Source of the DNA: Capsicum annuum
Taxonomy: Eukaryota; Streptophyta; Magnoliopsida; Solanales; Solanaceae
Length of the DNA stretch: 64,000 bases
Direction: 5' to 3'
Assembly (NCBI RefSeq): GCF_002878395.1
Contig: NC_061115.1
Coordinates: forward strand, 96,391,054-96,455,053
Positions 1-13,389 of this stretch are shown here, piece after piece. Made by a program: the position numbers and the translations under genes. The notes beneath the pieces were generated by a model, which worked only from the letters and a program-made list of their open reading frames with translations, searched no databases and was not told the DNA's origin. Positions within the stretch are counted from its first letter, which is position 1. Every line of letters starts with the position of its first letter.

Positions 1-973
1 AGTGATGCTCTACCTAGGTCGATGCCCCTTACACGCCACTACTTAATCTTTGTTCGGTTCCAACTCCTACACGACTTTGGCGTACCTTGTGCTATAAATA
101 TAACATTGTACACATTTTTAGAGATCTTTGGACGTCTTTTAGGATTAAGGGGATGCTACAACTTAATATTTTAGATTTTTATTATTTTAATTTAGTTCAT
201 TCATGTTCGTAGTTGTTAATTACAACCTTGTGATTACAAATATGACTTTGAGTGCCTAGAAACCTCTTTTCGAGGTTAAGGCCAAGAACATGAGTACTAT
301 TACTTTGAATTAAGTTCGTTTAATATGATTATTGATGGTTTGTTTACCTTTGAATTAACTATTTGATGAATTGTTCACCCAGAAAATACATCTATTGTCT
401 ACCTTTTGATCTCGGAATAGGGAATATAGGATATATCATGGAGATGAACAAAGTAAGGGTTGTATTCCTTTATGAAATAAGGAATTCAAATTAGTGTCTA
501 GGAGAGGGATGTACTTACATGCCTTTCTAGATTCAAATGTAGGATGATAGCTTAATGAACTTAATTAGATTATTGTATCCCCACTCAATGATGTAGCTGT
601 AATGTCCAAATTTGGTAAAAGATTATGGTCAGGAGACCATTATCATGCAATTAACCCTATGAATTAAAAAATGAAACAACCAAGTTAATGAATGAAGTTC
701 AATAACATAGTATGACTGTTCAAAGTGCTTTAACCCTGGTCTTTAATCCATTGATTATTTCAAGATCTTTATTTTACTCATTTCTTACTTTTCTTTAATT
801 ACAAATTCAAAACTCTATTTTAAGTTACCTTTGCATCAAATTAATCTAAACTGTGAACAAGAATTGAATCATTGCTAAAGCAAGTAACAATGGGATTGAT
901 ACTTGACTTTCTTAAAGGCCACTTTATGACATGATAGACCACGTACACTTGTGTGTGCGCTTGGGAACTTTCA
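1..973 (+). mobile_element. 5' LTR of Athila-like element 1 (left end outside window)
   Basis: This stretch is repeated directly, with substitutions and small gaps, at 5396-6371, so the two are an LTR pair around one element. Shared landmarks are the TATA box (gctataaata, 91-100) and the final segment reading gtacacttgtgtgtgcgc before the primer binding site. The TATA box would drive transcription of the element. The left edge of this LTR lies outside the window, so its full length is unknown. The many differences between the copies indicate an old insertion. Confidence 0.8.
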
Positions 974-979
974 AGGTTT

Positions 980-997
980 TGGTGCCATTGTCGGGGA
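980..997 (+). promoter_or_regulatory. Primer binding site of element 1
   Basis: The 18 bases tggtgccattgtcgggga lie a few bases after the LTR end. They differ at three positions from the tggcgcc-type site that is typical of Athila/Tat retrotransposons, where a host tRNA 3' end primes minus-strand DNA synthesis. The match supports both the LTR boundary and the Athila/Tat assignment. Confidence 0.7.
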
Positions 998-1239
998 CTT
1001 ATAATTTGGCAACTATTTATTTTAGTTTTAGTTTAGGTATATTTTGTGTTTTTATGCTTGGTCTTGGTTGTGTTTTTTCAAAAAACAGATTTACAAAGTA
1101 GTAAGTTGGCATGGAATCAGGACTTCGTTAAACCAAGTTTCGAAACCAAGTAACTTTTCAATCAATGAAGGAAAGAAACAATCTTTCTCCCCAGTATTCT
1201 GTAAATTCATGATGACCAAGAGAATCCTGCCATCATGAC

Positions 1240-2420
1240 TGATGAACAAGCACCCCGCAAGGCAGTCAGAGAAATGGCAATTCTACTTTCCATAAATTTG
1301 ACCTTCTCGTTTCAACAGCCAACTATTGGAGGAAATTTTGAGTTTAAATAAAATATTGTGTAACTTCTGGTTAATCTCTTGAGAAGACTTATGATGAGCT
1401 ATACACTTCATCGAACCACATAGTGCAAGGAAATCCAGAATTGCATTCAGACTCGAGGATCGCTACAAAAAAAATTACAGGTATATTAATAGTTAACCAA
1501 TTACTGCTATATCTACTCAGATCTCTATATTGGAAAATCAGATAAGCAATCTGAAGTTGGGAGTAACATAGCTTGCAGCCACAGTTGATGTAATACAAAA
1601 GCAACAGGTTGGTGTGAAGTTTGTAGTAATGGTGGTCATGTTGCTGCTATATGTGTATCAAATCTGGAATCTGTGATGTATGTAGGAAATGCTCAAAGGC
1701 CTAATTATAATAACTCCTACAACATGAAGTGGCAATCTCATCCTCTAAATTAGCCGTGGAATTCTAATAGGCAGAACAATTTCAGCAACCACAGGCACAA
1801 CTAAATAAGTCAACTAGCAACTTGGAAGAGATGATGAAGAAGGTTCTAACTAAAGAGACACTGTTGGTAGCAGATGTAAAGAACCAGCAAGCGACACCAA
1901 AAAGTTTAGAGTTAAAGTTGGGGTAGTTACAACAGGAACTGAATATTGGGCCTTAAGGTGGTTCGTCAGTAGATTCAGAAAATCCCAAAAATGTTATGAA
2001 AATCACCTTGAAGAGTGGTAAAGAGCTTTATGGAGAACTTCCTAAAGCAAAAAAGAAGGTAAATGCAGATTTGAATCCACCTCGAGTAAATGACAGAGTT
2101 GCTAAAAATTTGAAAAAGTTTGAGTACTCAAAAGAATAAATTATTGCAGAAGTGGAGAAACATATATCGAAACTCCCTTTCCCATAAGAGTACATCAAAA
2201 TGAAGGTGGATGCTTGTTTAAAGAAGCTATTTGATACATCCAGAGAGCTTCAAATTAACTTATCTTTGTTAGATATTTTGCAGGGTATACCCAAGTACGC
2301 TAAGTACTTGAGGGATGTGGTTGCTAATAAGGTAAAACTGCAGGATGTAGAGGTGGTAGCACTAACTTAAAAGTGTAGTTTTATAGTTACTCAATAGATG
2401 CCAAAAAAGCTTAATAGCCC
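1240..2420 (+). pseudogene. Degenerate gag of Athila-like element 1
   Basis: Gag would form the virus-like particle that carries element RNA. A CCHC zinc knuckle is readable at 1613-1654 (C-x2-C-x4-H-x4-C, all four ligands present, peptide CEVCSNGGHVAAIC). It is followed in frame by residues SVMYVGNAQR and an Asn-rich tail ending at a stop, the arrangement seen in Athila gag proteins. Several stops and frameshifts break the reading frame on both sides, for example before 1741 and near 1925, so no intact protein is possible. The protease-like segment follows directly, as expected for a gag-protease polyprotein. Confidence 0.65.
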
Positions 2421-2424
2421 AGGG

Positions 2425-2781
2425 ATGTTTACTGTCCCCATTCAGATTGGCAACAATGAGGTGGTGTAGGCTCTAAGTGATTTAGGGTCAAGTCTCAACT
2501 TGATTCCCCTGTGTTTTTTCAACATATTGGGTTTGGGGAAACCTAAACTGAGCTTTGTACTACTGCAGCTTACAAACAGGATCATTGTCCATCTAGAAGA
2601 AATCATAGAGTACGTCCTCATAAAGGTTGGTAAATTCATTATTCTTGCTAACTTTATTGTTCTTGATTTTAAGGTAGATGAATAGGTACCAATGATTTTA
2701 GGGCATCCATTCTTAGAAATGGAAGGAGCATTGATTGATGTAAGAGAGGGTATACTCAAAATGAGTTTAAAGGTTGAATAG
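2425..2781 (+). pseudogene. Degenerate retropepsin-like protease of element 1
   Basis: In the frame from the ATG at 2425 the sequence reads FTVPIQIGNNEVV, a stop, then ALSDLGSSLNLIPL. The DLGSS motif stands at the position of the catalytic aspartate loop (D-x-G-S/A) of plant Ty3-type aspartic proteases. Downstream comes the flap region and the second conserved block ILGHPFLEMEGALIDV. Two in-frame stops (near 2470 and at 2683-2685) make it non-functional. The family normally continues into reverse transcriptase, but none is seen after this point. Confidence 0.7.
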
Positions 2782-5395
2782 ACAATTTTTAAAGTTTATA
2801 AGCCCCTTAACACACTATCCCACTATAAAAACTTGAGCATGATTTTTGTAATTAAAGAGAATGAGTGTGGGGTGGTTAATCCGCCAAGAACCTCTTTGAA
2901 CTACCTCATTGAGCTACCTAAGCTACTACTACCCCAGCCTGACATAATATAAATTGATGATCTTGAGAAGCCTAAAGTTGAAAAATCAAGTACCATTGAG
3001 AGTTAACAAATAAGAAGGGTGAAAATAATAAGATGATAGAGACCAAGTATGAAAATGAGGCATTGCTTGACAGGCAACCCAAGTTAGGTAGGTATGTTTT
3101 ATTTTTCAATTTTTAGTTTTTATTTCATGTAGTTTTTGTTTTTGTTGAGTTACAGGTTAATGAGAAGTCTGAGTACTAAAAATCTGAGCTAAAGAGCATG
3201 GCAAAGACTGAGTGTGGGGTCCTACGGACCTTCTTTATGTGTAAAAATTCTACTAGGTAGGCCTAAAGGCCTCAGGAAGTATTTGTATCTTTAACTTATA
3301 AGTTCACTTTGGAGAAAAAGAAGATTTTTAAGTGTGGGGTAGGGAAATTCCCAATTTTTGGCTCAATTTAAAATTTTTTGTGAAAGATATTCTTGTTTGT
3401 GCTATTTTTGATTGCATAGTGCAAGTTTTCTAATTGTATAATCATGTTTATTATAGGAATGACTACGTTTGAGACTGCTAGGCTCATGTTTCTAACTCTT
3501 GTAATTTTTGGCTTAAATTTGAAATCATGTTATTGTTTGGTTGAGAGTCTATAATGATCTTACATGAGTTGAGCATGTTCTATGTGGATGTGAGATATTT
3601 GTATATTCCTTGTTGCATATGATGTCTAGAACTTTCCTGGTGTGTGTGCAAAGCTAAATAAAGAGTGTGGGCTTAGGAGATGATATAGACATTTCTTTGA
3701 TAGCCTTGTTTTATACATTCTATTTGACCTACCTTTGTTCTTAATTATAGTAAACCCCGTCGAAGCCTTTAGATTTTTTTTTGGAAACCACATGTGCAGC
3801 CTAATACCCTTCTTTGAGAAACCATAATTTGATCCAAAGATCTTAGCCGCTTTAATGAAAAATCAATTGAGTTAGGAGTATGCAATTGTAGAATAAAAAG
3901 GTGACATTGAAGCCCCTAAAGTGATAGTTAGTGGTTTTCAAAAGAATTATTATGTTTTGCGGTAGGGAGTTGAGTAAGTAAAAGGAAAAAATTTGTTCAA
4001 GTTAAATGAGTTGTGCATAAAATACTTCCACCATAGTGTATGTGAATGAGCCTAATAAGATAGGGTGAAAAACAAAAGAATGGGGTAGACCAAATGGTGT
4101 AATCTGGTTGTTGGAGATTAGTTCTAATTGTAAAAATTAATGTACTAAAGTACTTAGGGAAGATAGTGACTATTATTCCAAAATAGTTTCTACACGTCCC
4201 TTCGCCTACATTACAACCCGAAAAGACCTAATTGATCCTAAGTTCATCATTCATATATTAGTGGAGTAGTACACTAAGGGCAACCCTGTGGTTTCTTATA
4301 TGTAACTTGTGAATTCCTTTTGAGAGTGAGTGTAATTTAATTATTGTACCCATTATTTTATAAAATGTATTTATGTGACTGATTATGGGTAATTTACTTG
4401 TTGTGAGGGGAACATGTTTGATGAATGTGGGTTATTAGAATGATGTCCTTGATTGAGCAATATTCATGAGTTTGCCAACAAGGTGAGTCAATTTTTGAGC
4501 CTAGGATGTTTTGGAGTAGTGTTCATGAGCTTTCAATTGTGTAAATAACATGCTTAGTGAGGAAACTTGCATTCTATATTGTCATTATAGTACTAGCTTG
4601 TATTTCTTGTATGTAGTAGAAGTGTAGATTCTCCTTAGTTGATGATGTTTATAGTTAAGATTTGTTTGAGGAAGTACAAGGCTCTAAGTTTAGGGTGGTG
4701 TTGGGTGTATTTATTCATTCTAGTGTCACTATTCTAGTCTTTTTAGCCTTGTTTTGAGGAAGATTCGTATGCTATATGGGTTTATAATGAGATAAATGTG
4801 CATATAAGTGTTCAAGGAAGTGATTACCATGTTCAAAGTTAATTCCAAACAAGTTTGCACCTATATGAGTCATTTAGAATTCAATCGTGGAAACTAGCGT
4901 TACTAGCTTAAGCTAAGTGTGTGTCTAGTTGGTTTTGATGGATTCTAATGTGTTTAATGAGTTCCAAATCATTTTAATGTATAATTATGAGTGGAATAAA
5001 TTGTTGTTAATGTGCAAATATCAATTTGATTAAGTGTAGAGGTGGAACAATAAGTTGAAGATTAATATGAACTAGCCTAGTCTTAGCTTGTGTTTTTGAT
5101 TCATCGATATGGATAGTGTGCTGTAATTGTCTCTAATTTGTGGTGTGTGATTATGTAGGAAGCTTCATGATCTGAGTATGATGATATTTTTATGTTGAAT
5201 CAGCTAGAAATTAAAGGAAAACAACACCACAAGACAAGGGATGGAATGAGGCACTCAACACTTAGTCAAAATTTCGAAAGCAACTTCCAGAGGGACCACA
5301 TAGATAAGCCCGCATCGCCCTGGATGGATTAGAGCTCTAGAAAGACTAAGCCTTGGCTGGAGCAACGTTCTACAGTAGGTTCAGCCTTGGCTGGA
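2782..5395 (+). mobile_element. Internal 3' part of element 1, no recognisable pol
   Basis: About 2.6 kb between the protease and the recognisable 3' LTR copy. No RT, RNase H or integrase motif was found in any frame. The motif agtgtgggg recurs near 2863, 3210, 3330 and 3660; purine-rich tracts of this kind are common near the polypurine tract of Athila elements. The start of the 3' LTR cannot be fixed, because the matching part of the 5' LTR lies outside the window. Some of this region may therefore belong to the LTR itself. Confidence 0.5.
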
Positions 5396-6371
5396 GCAGT
5401 GCTCTACCTAGGGTGGCTCCCCTTCCACTCCACTACTCAATTCTTGTTCGGTTCTAACTCCTACACAGCTTTGGCTTACCTTGTGCTATAAATACAAAGT
5501 TGTACATGTTTTTTGAGATCTTTCGATGTCTTGTAGAATTAAGGGACTGCTACAACTTTAACTTTTAGGTTTTTATTATTTTAATTTACTTCATTCATGT
5601 TCGTAGTTATGGATTACAATCTTGTGATTATAATTATGACTATGAGTGGCTAGGAACCTCTTTGCGGGGTTAAGGCCAAGAACATGAGTACTATTATTTT
5701 GAATTAAGTTCTTTTAAATTTTGATTATCATTATTGGTTGTGTTTTCAGCTTTGAATTAACTGTTTGATGGATTCATCACCCAAATAATATATCTATTGT
5801 CTACCTTTTAATCTCGAGAGATGGAATATGGAATAGAACATGGAGATGAACAAAGTATGGTTTGTATTTCTTTATGAAATAAGGAATTCAAATTAGTGTC
5901 TAGGATAGGGATGTATTTATATGCCTTACTTGATTCAAACGTAGGATGATAGCTTAATGAACTTAATTGGAATATTGCAGCCCCGCTCAATGATGTAGTT
6001 GTAATGTCCAAATTAGGTAAAAGATTAGGGTCGGGAGACCATGATCATGCAATTAACCCTACAAATCAACAACTAAGATAAGAAAGTAACGAATGAAGTT
6101 CAATAACATAGTATGATTGTTCAAAGTTCTTTAACCCTGGTCTTTAATCCATAGATTGTTTCAAGATCTGTATTTTGGGGATTGTTTACTTTTCTTTAGT
6201 TACAAATTCAACACTCTCTTTTGGGTTACCTATGCATCAAATTAATCTAAACTGTGAACTAGATTTGAATCGTTCTTAAAGCAAGTCCCTGTTGGATCTA
6301 TACTTGGCTTTCTTAAAGGCTACTTTACTACTTGATAAACCATGTACACTTGTGTATGCGCTTGGGCACTA
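5396..6371 (+). mobile_element. 3' LTR of element 1 (part that matches 1-973)
   Basis: Direct repeat of 1-973 with the same order of landmarks: the gctctacc block, TATA box at 5485-5494 (gctataaata), the gattacaatcttgtgatt block, and the gtacacttgtgtatgcg end. The element ends at about 6371, where the sequence changes to a repeat that occurs elsewhere in the window at 62.6 kb. The upstream limit given is only the start of the overlap with the window's first base. Confidence 0.8.
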
Positions 6372-6600
6372 TCATCGATCGCAGTACCTTTTGCTGCACC
6401 AGATGACAGCTAAAACTGGGAATAAATTCCAAGTTTCGTCCAATGCCTTAGGATGAATCTGGAAACCAATATGAGTAAAAAATATTTGAAACCACACTTA
6501 TTTTGACATTTGAGATGCGTTGGCAAAGTCAGATTATCCATCAGAGATCGTTTTGACTATATATGGGTCCTATACTCAATTTTCAATTTATCAATATTCT
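6372..6600 (-). repeat. Fragment of dispersed repeat family F (minus orientation)
   Basis: The reverse complement contains gactttgccaacgcatctc, a tgtcaaaat-tgtggtt block and ggcattggacgaa in that order. The same order appears on the plus strand at 62620-62730, so these are two copies of one family. Element 1 ends exactly where this copy begins, so it probably inserted into it. The family looks like an LTR, but this is not proven. Confidence 0.55.
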
Positions 6601-9600
6601 GACCAATAGGTCAAAATAAGTTTGGGTGTAGCGTGACCTGAACCAACGATCTACCTTACCTAAAATCAATATTCCACAGTTGCTATGCAGTCATAATTTT
6701 CATTCGATATCATTTCACCGAGGTTTTCACTTGGTGGCAATTTGGAACCAATAACGACTTCTAAATAGGGAAATAGTTCTAAAAACTAAATGAACTGCCT
6801 AGTAACCGAATAGTTCCATAAATCATAAATGAAATGTGATAGCTATGGGAAATCTCTAACAGTAAAAACAAGTAGAGTCACGAGAAATGACCTAAAGGGT
6901 CATTACATCATATTCCTCGTTGAATCGTCCCCAATCTTCGTTGGGTTTTATATTTATCAACGGCCTCTTTATATCTCATTGTGAGGTATAATTTAGGCAA
7001 CATCATAGATGTAGGTGACCACAAGACCATGCAAATAGGACTTTTCAGGTGAAAATAATAAACCTGGAAGTTGCCTGCGTTGTTGATCAGTGGGCAAGAA
7101 TGGGTCATTTGTCCATCCATATGGAGGCGCATGTGGCTGGGCAGACTAGTTCAAGCCTCTGAATTTTGACCTTTTTGTGGGCCCTCTAGGATTATATTTC
7201 CTAGAATATTTTGTTTTCTTTTGAATACTTCTTTGTCCAAACACCTTTTCTTCCCTTTTCATCTCTTCTTTGATCAAATAACACTTTTTGAGAGTTCTTC
7301 TTCTTGAAGATTTGAAGATCCTTAAGAACTCCAAAACATCAAATTTTACCAACACATCTTGACCTAGAGTTTCACAAAAATTCAGCTTTAGGTTTCCACA
7401 CCAAAGTTTTCCGATTTTTAAACCCAGTTGCAATTTTCTTCATGATCTAAACCCAAACATAGTGGATCTTCCAAAACCTCATCAAATAACATCAAATCTC
7501 ATATCCACTGTCCTTATGATATGGAAATCACTTTCTAGTAATCCATAACCCTTAGTTTTAATCCAAAATAGTAGATCTCAGAAACCATTTTTAAATATCT
7601 TCAAACTCAAGCTCAACAGTGGGGTTTTCTTCAAAAACTACTCAAATCCAATCCTAGTTTTCATATTTTGACTCAAATAAGACTAGAGAAAATAAATCTA
7701 GCATTAAAAGAAAACTCATAACATAAACTTATTCTGGGGGTTTCGCACAAAACCAATAATTTCAGAATTTTTATTTGTATGTTTCTAGATAACAAACCCT
7801 AATTTAGGATTCTAAAAATTAATCTAATCTCGGATCTGATATCAAAAGATAACTAAAAACAATGAAATGAAGAACAAGCTACAAAGGTGAAGAAATGGGG
7901 CTAAAAGGATAACAAGTAATTTAATTACCGAAAGAAAATAGATAGATAGATAGATTGACACAACTAATGAAAAGATAAGAAACCTAAGGGTTTATCAAAC
8001 CTTTAGAATTCTGATCATATTCACTATAAGTACCAGGCTCTTACATAAACCACAAGGAAATCAATCTCCCAAGTAACCAAACGTTTCAAAGTGATTGTTC
8101 AAAGCAAGATAATCATAGATTTACTCTCTCAAGTGTATATTTCATCATAAATCATTAAAAACTAAAACAAATGAATGAGACCTACTACTATTTCTAGCCA
8201 TGGGCTATTATTACAAATATGGGCCCAAAAGTGCCTATTTTCAAAAAATTAGGCATCGACCCAATCAAATGGGGCACTTGTTGGAACATATCAGGGGGAA
8301 GGTTGCTCTAGATTATCAAATTAGGCACCTTCTAGTGCAGAAGGGTCACCTGCTAGCGTAGGTGAGGGTGCAGGCCATTCCAAAATGTCTCCAAGCTCTT
8401 TTTGACTATTCAATGACTATTATAATGGTCGTTAATCCTTCTTGAATACATTGGGAAACACACAACACTCCTTAAATAATATCAAGATGGTTTTAAACAT
8501 CTCTACCTTTATCAATAATCCTTGGAGTGTTTGTAGTTCTCATGTTTGCCTTCTAGTAAAATGTATTGAGGTGATTTGGTTTGTATCACTAAGTAAGAAC
8601 CTATTGGAAAGTCAATAATGGAACAGTAAGAGTTTCAGTTGATGTTCTAGGGGGGTTATAGTAGTAGGAGAAGAGGGCACTGGGGTGGTCAAAGTTTAAT
8701 CATCTCTAAGTATAAGTGACTACACATCAACTATGGGGGACTAAGAAACTATAAGCACTACCTAAGCTTTGCAATCAACATGACTATGATCAAAGGATTC
8801 CTAAATTTGCGTGATGTCAATAGTTGTCTTAGCAAGGACCATGAGAATAGTGTCAATATTCTTAGTCATTTTAGTTTTATTGCACATCTATTAAATAATT
8901 TAAGAAAATAGATAAGATAATTTCCCTTACAAGCACTTTTCATAATCTCAAGATCCAATTTTATACTCAGCCTCTCTAAACAGGCACCCAATTAGAAATA
9001 TTTTTTATGGTTGATTTTGGAATCATTCTGGGAAGGAATCATCCCAATACTAACAAACCCAAGACAAAATTGTCCTTCCAAATTTTTGTAATTCTTTTAA
9101 ATATCAATAGTGTTCTCTAACTTAATCCACGAAGGTGTTTTGTCAAATATCAAAGCACTCATCTATGGATGGTGAGTGTTGAAGTCCCCTCTCACTATGA
9201 TGGAGTAGTAACTGTATATGATGATTGTCTGATTTCTTTGTTTTAAAAGGATGTCTTTGATGGTCCTTGAAAAAATTTGAAATCAACTCCAAGAACATTT
9301 ACCAAATCTTTCACCACTTGATGTTTTTCCATTTTCTCTTCACATGTGACGATATTGCATATGCCCTATAAAAATCCATCACTGGCATGGCATTGTAATT
9401 CAATATCATTTCTTTAATGTTTTGAAATTTATGATACTTAAACTTAAACCAAATTTTCAAATACTGATGTCGCCTAAATTACACCTCTAAACAAAGCATA
9501 AAGCGGTCATTAGTCAAATATACAATCCAACTAGGTTAGGGTCGATCCATGGTGAATAGATCATATCAGGCAAGATGTATTTTGACACAATTCATAACAA

Positions 9601-12480
9601 TTTCCATTAAAAGGGGTAATATGTAAATAGAGAATTCGATAGAAACAATTGTTGATATATCAAATTTGTAATTAGTATAAGAGAGGTACTGGGTCTGTAT
9701 TCCCTAATAACTTCATAAATGTGTTGATTCTTCATACTTTGCAATCATTCCTAGTGTTTGGTACGCATAATCAATAGGTTATGTATACATAGAACAACTT
9801 CACACTCATATCTAAGTAATATCCTTAAATAAGTTTTCTCTTTTCATTAACCTGTCTTACTAACAACTATCTTGGATCCTAGATAACTATTTTTCATTAA
9901 CATCTCAAGCTATTAAGTGGAGGTTGGTAGCCCCCAGTATTTATTATTTATTTTTTTTCTTATTCGTACTCATCTTTTTGTATAAAGTAAAGATAAAGAG
10001 AGTTTCCCCATTATACACCGTCAAAAAATAATTAAATGCAAGGATACATATATGAACACCACGATTGAAGATTACTCCATAATCCTACATTTTTAATTTG
10101 TAATGGTTCCCACTATTCTAGTTGTGGTGTTTAGCTACTAATAATTCTAAGAACACAAGAACAAATATGATATGAAAACATAATCATGCATTTACTATGA
10201 TGAAATAATAACTCTAAAATCCCACTTTGAATTAAAATGCTAAAATCAATGTTTGTGTAATTCCAAAGCCAAGAATATTCCTTAGAACCTTACAAGAATG
10301 TAAAAAACATAAAAAAAAATACAATGAAATGACTAAGAGTATTTCTAGACAAAACAAAACCTATCCTAAACGTAACAGAAAATCTTAGTCGATCATGTCG
10401 GATGAGAAAAAGGCATAATTGTGTTTGGATACCACGATCGTCCTTTGGTGCTAATAGTTATTACTAGACTTGTGATCTTTCAAGTCTTGCTTGGTAGGGT
10501 TCTCAGTATGATCTCGTGGATCCTAGTCTTACTCATGTCAATTGCTCGTTTTATCCTTCCTTATTTCAAATTTTACAAACTTCATGTTTGAACCTTCTTC
10601 CCACAATCTCATAGTATGGTTGTAAAATTAAATCAAGACTAGAGAAAATCTCATCTGATCTCCCTCATACATTAATTCTGCAACATTTAATTCATGTGTC
10701 CTTTCTATGATTAAGTTTTATGGTCGTGGAATTGAGTCACGATCATAGTAAGCTTCTATCTGAATAAGTCACGAGACCCCTTATTTGATTCATGTAACTA
10801 TAACCCCGGTATAACCGTAGTCAGATTCAATGGTCGTGATAGAAGTCATCTAATTCCTTTATGCTTAATATTCAACACTATCCTTCTCTGAATCTATTTA
10901 ACCGCATACACTCAGAAACCTTTTATATCCATATAAAAATACGTTTGTTCTTACAAAAATTCATAGATTTAATCATCTCAAGTGTAATTATTTCATGGCT
11001 CATCAACACCCTAAACTTAGAACGTTTACATGCCCTCAGGAAACAAAATTACTATACTATCAAGATGTTTAACTAAGAGAAAACTAAAAAGACTACAACA
11101 GTCAAATTTTCACCAAAACTCATTTTTTTTAAACATACAAAAACAAAAACATAGTTCAACACCCAACAATAAATTCAAAAATCAAGAAATGCAGATTATA
11201 AACAAATCAATCACAATCACACAAAGGGATCAAGATATGGCATCAAATTATCAATGGACAACCCGACATTCTAACTAACGACACTACCTGAACAACCCAT
11301 AAATATAATATAGATCCTCTTCCCTAACAACAAAGAAGTCCCTATCACTTTGACAATGCAATAATTGACAATAATTAGGGAAAAATAAAATCTCCCACTC
11401 TCACAAGAAATTCAGGCTATTCACGTTTTGTACTATAAGCTTGCCCTTTTTTTATATGCCTCAGCTTTCTTCTAGTCGAATTATGATCACTCTAGGATCT
11501 TCATTGGCTAGTAATGTTGGCTTGGGGATGGGTATGGTATATATAGATAAATTGATTCAATCCTTCTTGTCACTACAATACATTTGAATCCCTTTTTCTA
11601 CTTTGTTTTATTCCTGACCTTTTTATAATTTTTACAGTCTTTTAGACCCTAGTTTAAGTTTTAAGACTTCTCTCTTCTTTTTATTTTTTCCTTTTTTTCA
11701 TGTCTTTTTTGTAGATTTTTTTCTCATCATACTACACTTGAATCCCTTTATCTTTACTAATTACATTTTTGGCACACCCAATCTTCTATGTACCTTATGA
11801 TATCTACCCTCAGCTTAGGTGATTTACCTAATTTGTGTAGTTTCCAATGGGGGATTAGAGTGAAAAAAGGTTCATGGTATGAATCAGGAAGCTGAATTGG
11901 GTACTTTTAAAGAAAAATGGTCAATTCATGATCAAATTGTGATTCAAATATATTTTATTCATTTGGTAGGCTTTATTAGGCTTTAAGTTGACTATTGCAA
12001 GTATGAATCATGATCTTTTCCTACCCTTCTATCATATGACAGGGAAATACTAACCGGGTAAGTTTTAGATTACACAAAAATGCCAACTTGGTAGAACCTC
12101 ACACTCATTTAGCTCAGGGCTATCTATTAAGTTACTACCTATCAGCTTCATAAAAGTTATGCTAGGTTATCACATTCATCATTATAATGCCATGTCGAGA
12201 TCCAAACAATTGTTATAGTTCAAGTAAGCAGACAACACAGCACACAAAAATAATTTTTAATGGGGTACCATTCAAGAAGTTCAAACAAAAGTTCGTATGT
12301 TCTTTTTCTTTTGGCTGCACCAAGTTTTCTCATTTTTATCTAAGTTACACAAAACACAAAATAACATAAAAATACCTAAAGATGTTGATTATAACTAAGA
12401 TAACACAATTGAGGAAAACAAAAACCCTCAGTTATAGTACAACCCCCCTCCCCCAACTTATAAATCATGCAATGTCCCCA
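6601..12480. other. Unclassified decayed repeat DNA without a gene
   Basis: Nothing here forms a convincing coding region on either strand. The short open frames (for example 7146-7433 minus and 11030-11278 plus) have no recognisable domain and no gene-like context. A short GATA microsatellite lies at 7938-7956. Segments with repeated atcgtg/cacgat words (10400-10850) look like old LTR sequence, but no paired copy could be matched by eye. Confidence 0.4.
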
Positions 12481-13389
12481 TTTCATGAAAATATAAGAAA
12501 TGGAAAACTATGGAAAGAACATACCTTAGGTACACTATATACCATCATACTCTGATTTTGAAGGGTCTTAGGTGGGACCCATCCTATATTCTCATCTCTC
12601 ATAGCCTCGATTATTGCTGGGGCAATCTTAGATAAGTTAACACTGGTGGTGGTCGGTGTACTCATAGATGTAATAGAGAAATAATTTGTACCCCGTTTAG
12701 TTTAGATCACTACCTCAGTAGCAGGTGGGATATCAACAACATCCTATGTTAAAGTTGCATTGGTGGTTTTCTCGATAACTTTATCCTTATTATTCTTCAT
12801 TTTATTACTCATACTTCTATTCTTCTCTCCATCTCTTCTTGTGAGGTTATAAGTTATCATCCAACTCTTCAATCTAAAAACCATCACCCCTAACGACTAG
12901 GTCTTGTGTAAAAATAGGGACTAAAAAGTCCACATCAACAACTAAATCTTACAAGAATTGAATAGAGGGAGGTGGATAAGGGGCAATAGGGTAAGTCCTT
13001 TCAGTAGGCTCTTTGATCTCTCCATTCAGCATGGCAAAATTTATGGTGATGGTACTTATGTTTGAAGCTTGGACCCTCTTATTATTAGCTATGATCTAGC
13101 TCTCAAACCTATTAAATTAGGTTTGAACCACCGGTACCACTACTTTAATCTCTTCAGCTATGTAAGGCTTTACCCCTATCTTCAATATATAGATTTGAGA
13201 ATCCAAAAGTAGTTGGTTTTGTATAATCTACTGAATTTGTATTGTTAGGATATATATATAACCAAGAGGCACCACTTATGAGCATCCATAGGTGTTGTGG
13301 CCTTCTAAGAGGATAATGATATAGTACCACCAATAGATGTGAGAATCTCACTAGCTGGGCTACCCCTTACTTCTTCTTATATCTTAATA

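Noticed and set aside
9130..9210. Minus-strand IVRGDFNTHH, resembling the GDFN motif of LINE endonucleases
   Set aside because: Only this short motif is present; no other endonuclease or LINE reverse transcriptase block is readable around it, and stops follow at once.
10861..11278. Two overlapping plus-strand open frames of 71 and 82 codons
   Set aside because: Composition typical of random AT-rich DNA, no recognisable motif, no promoter context.
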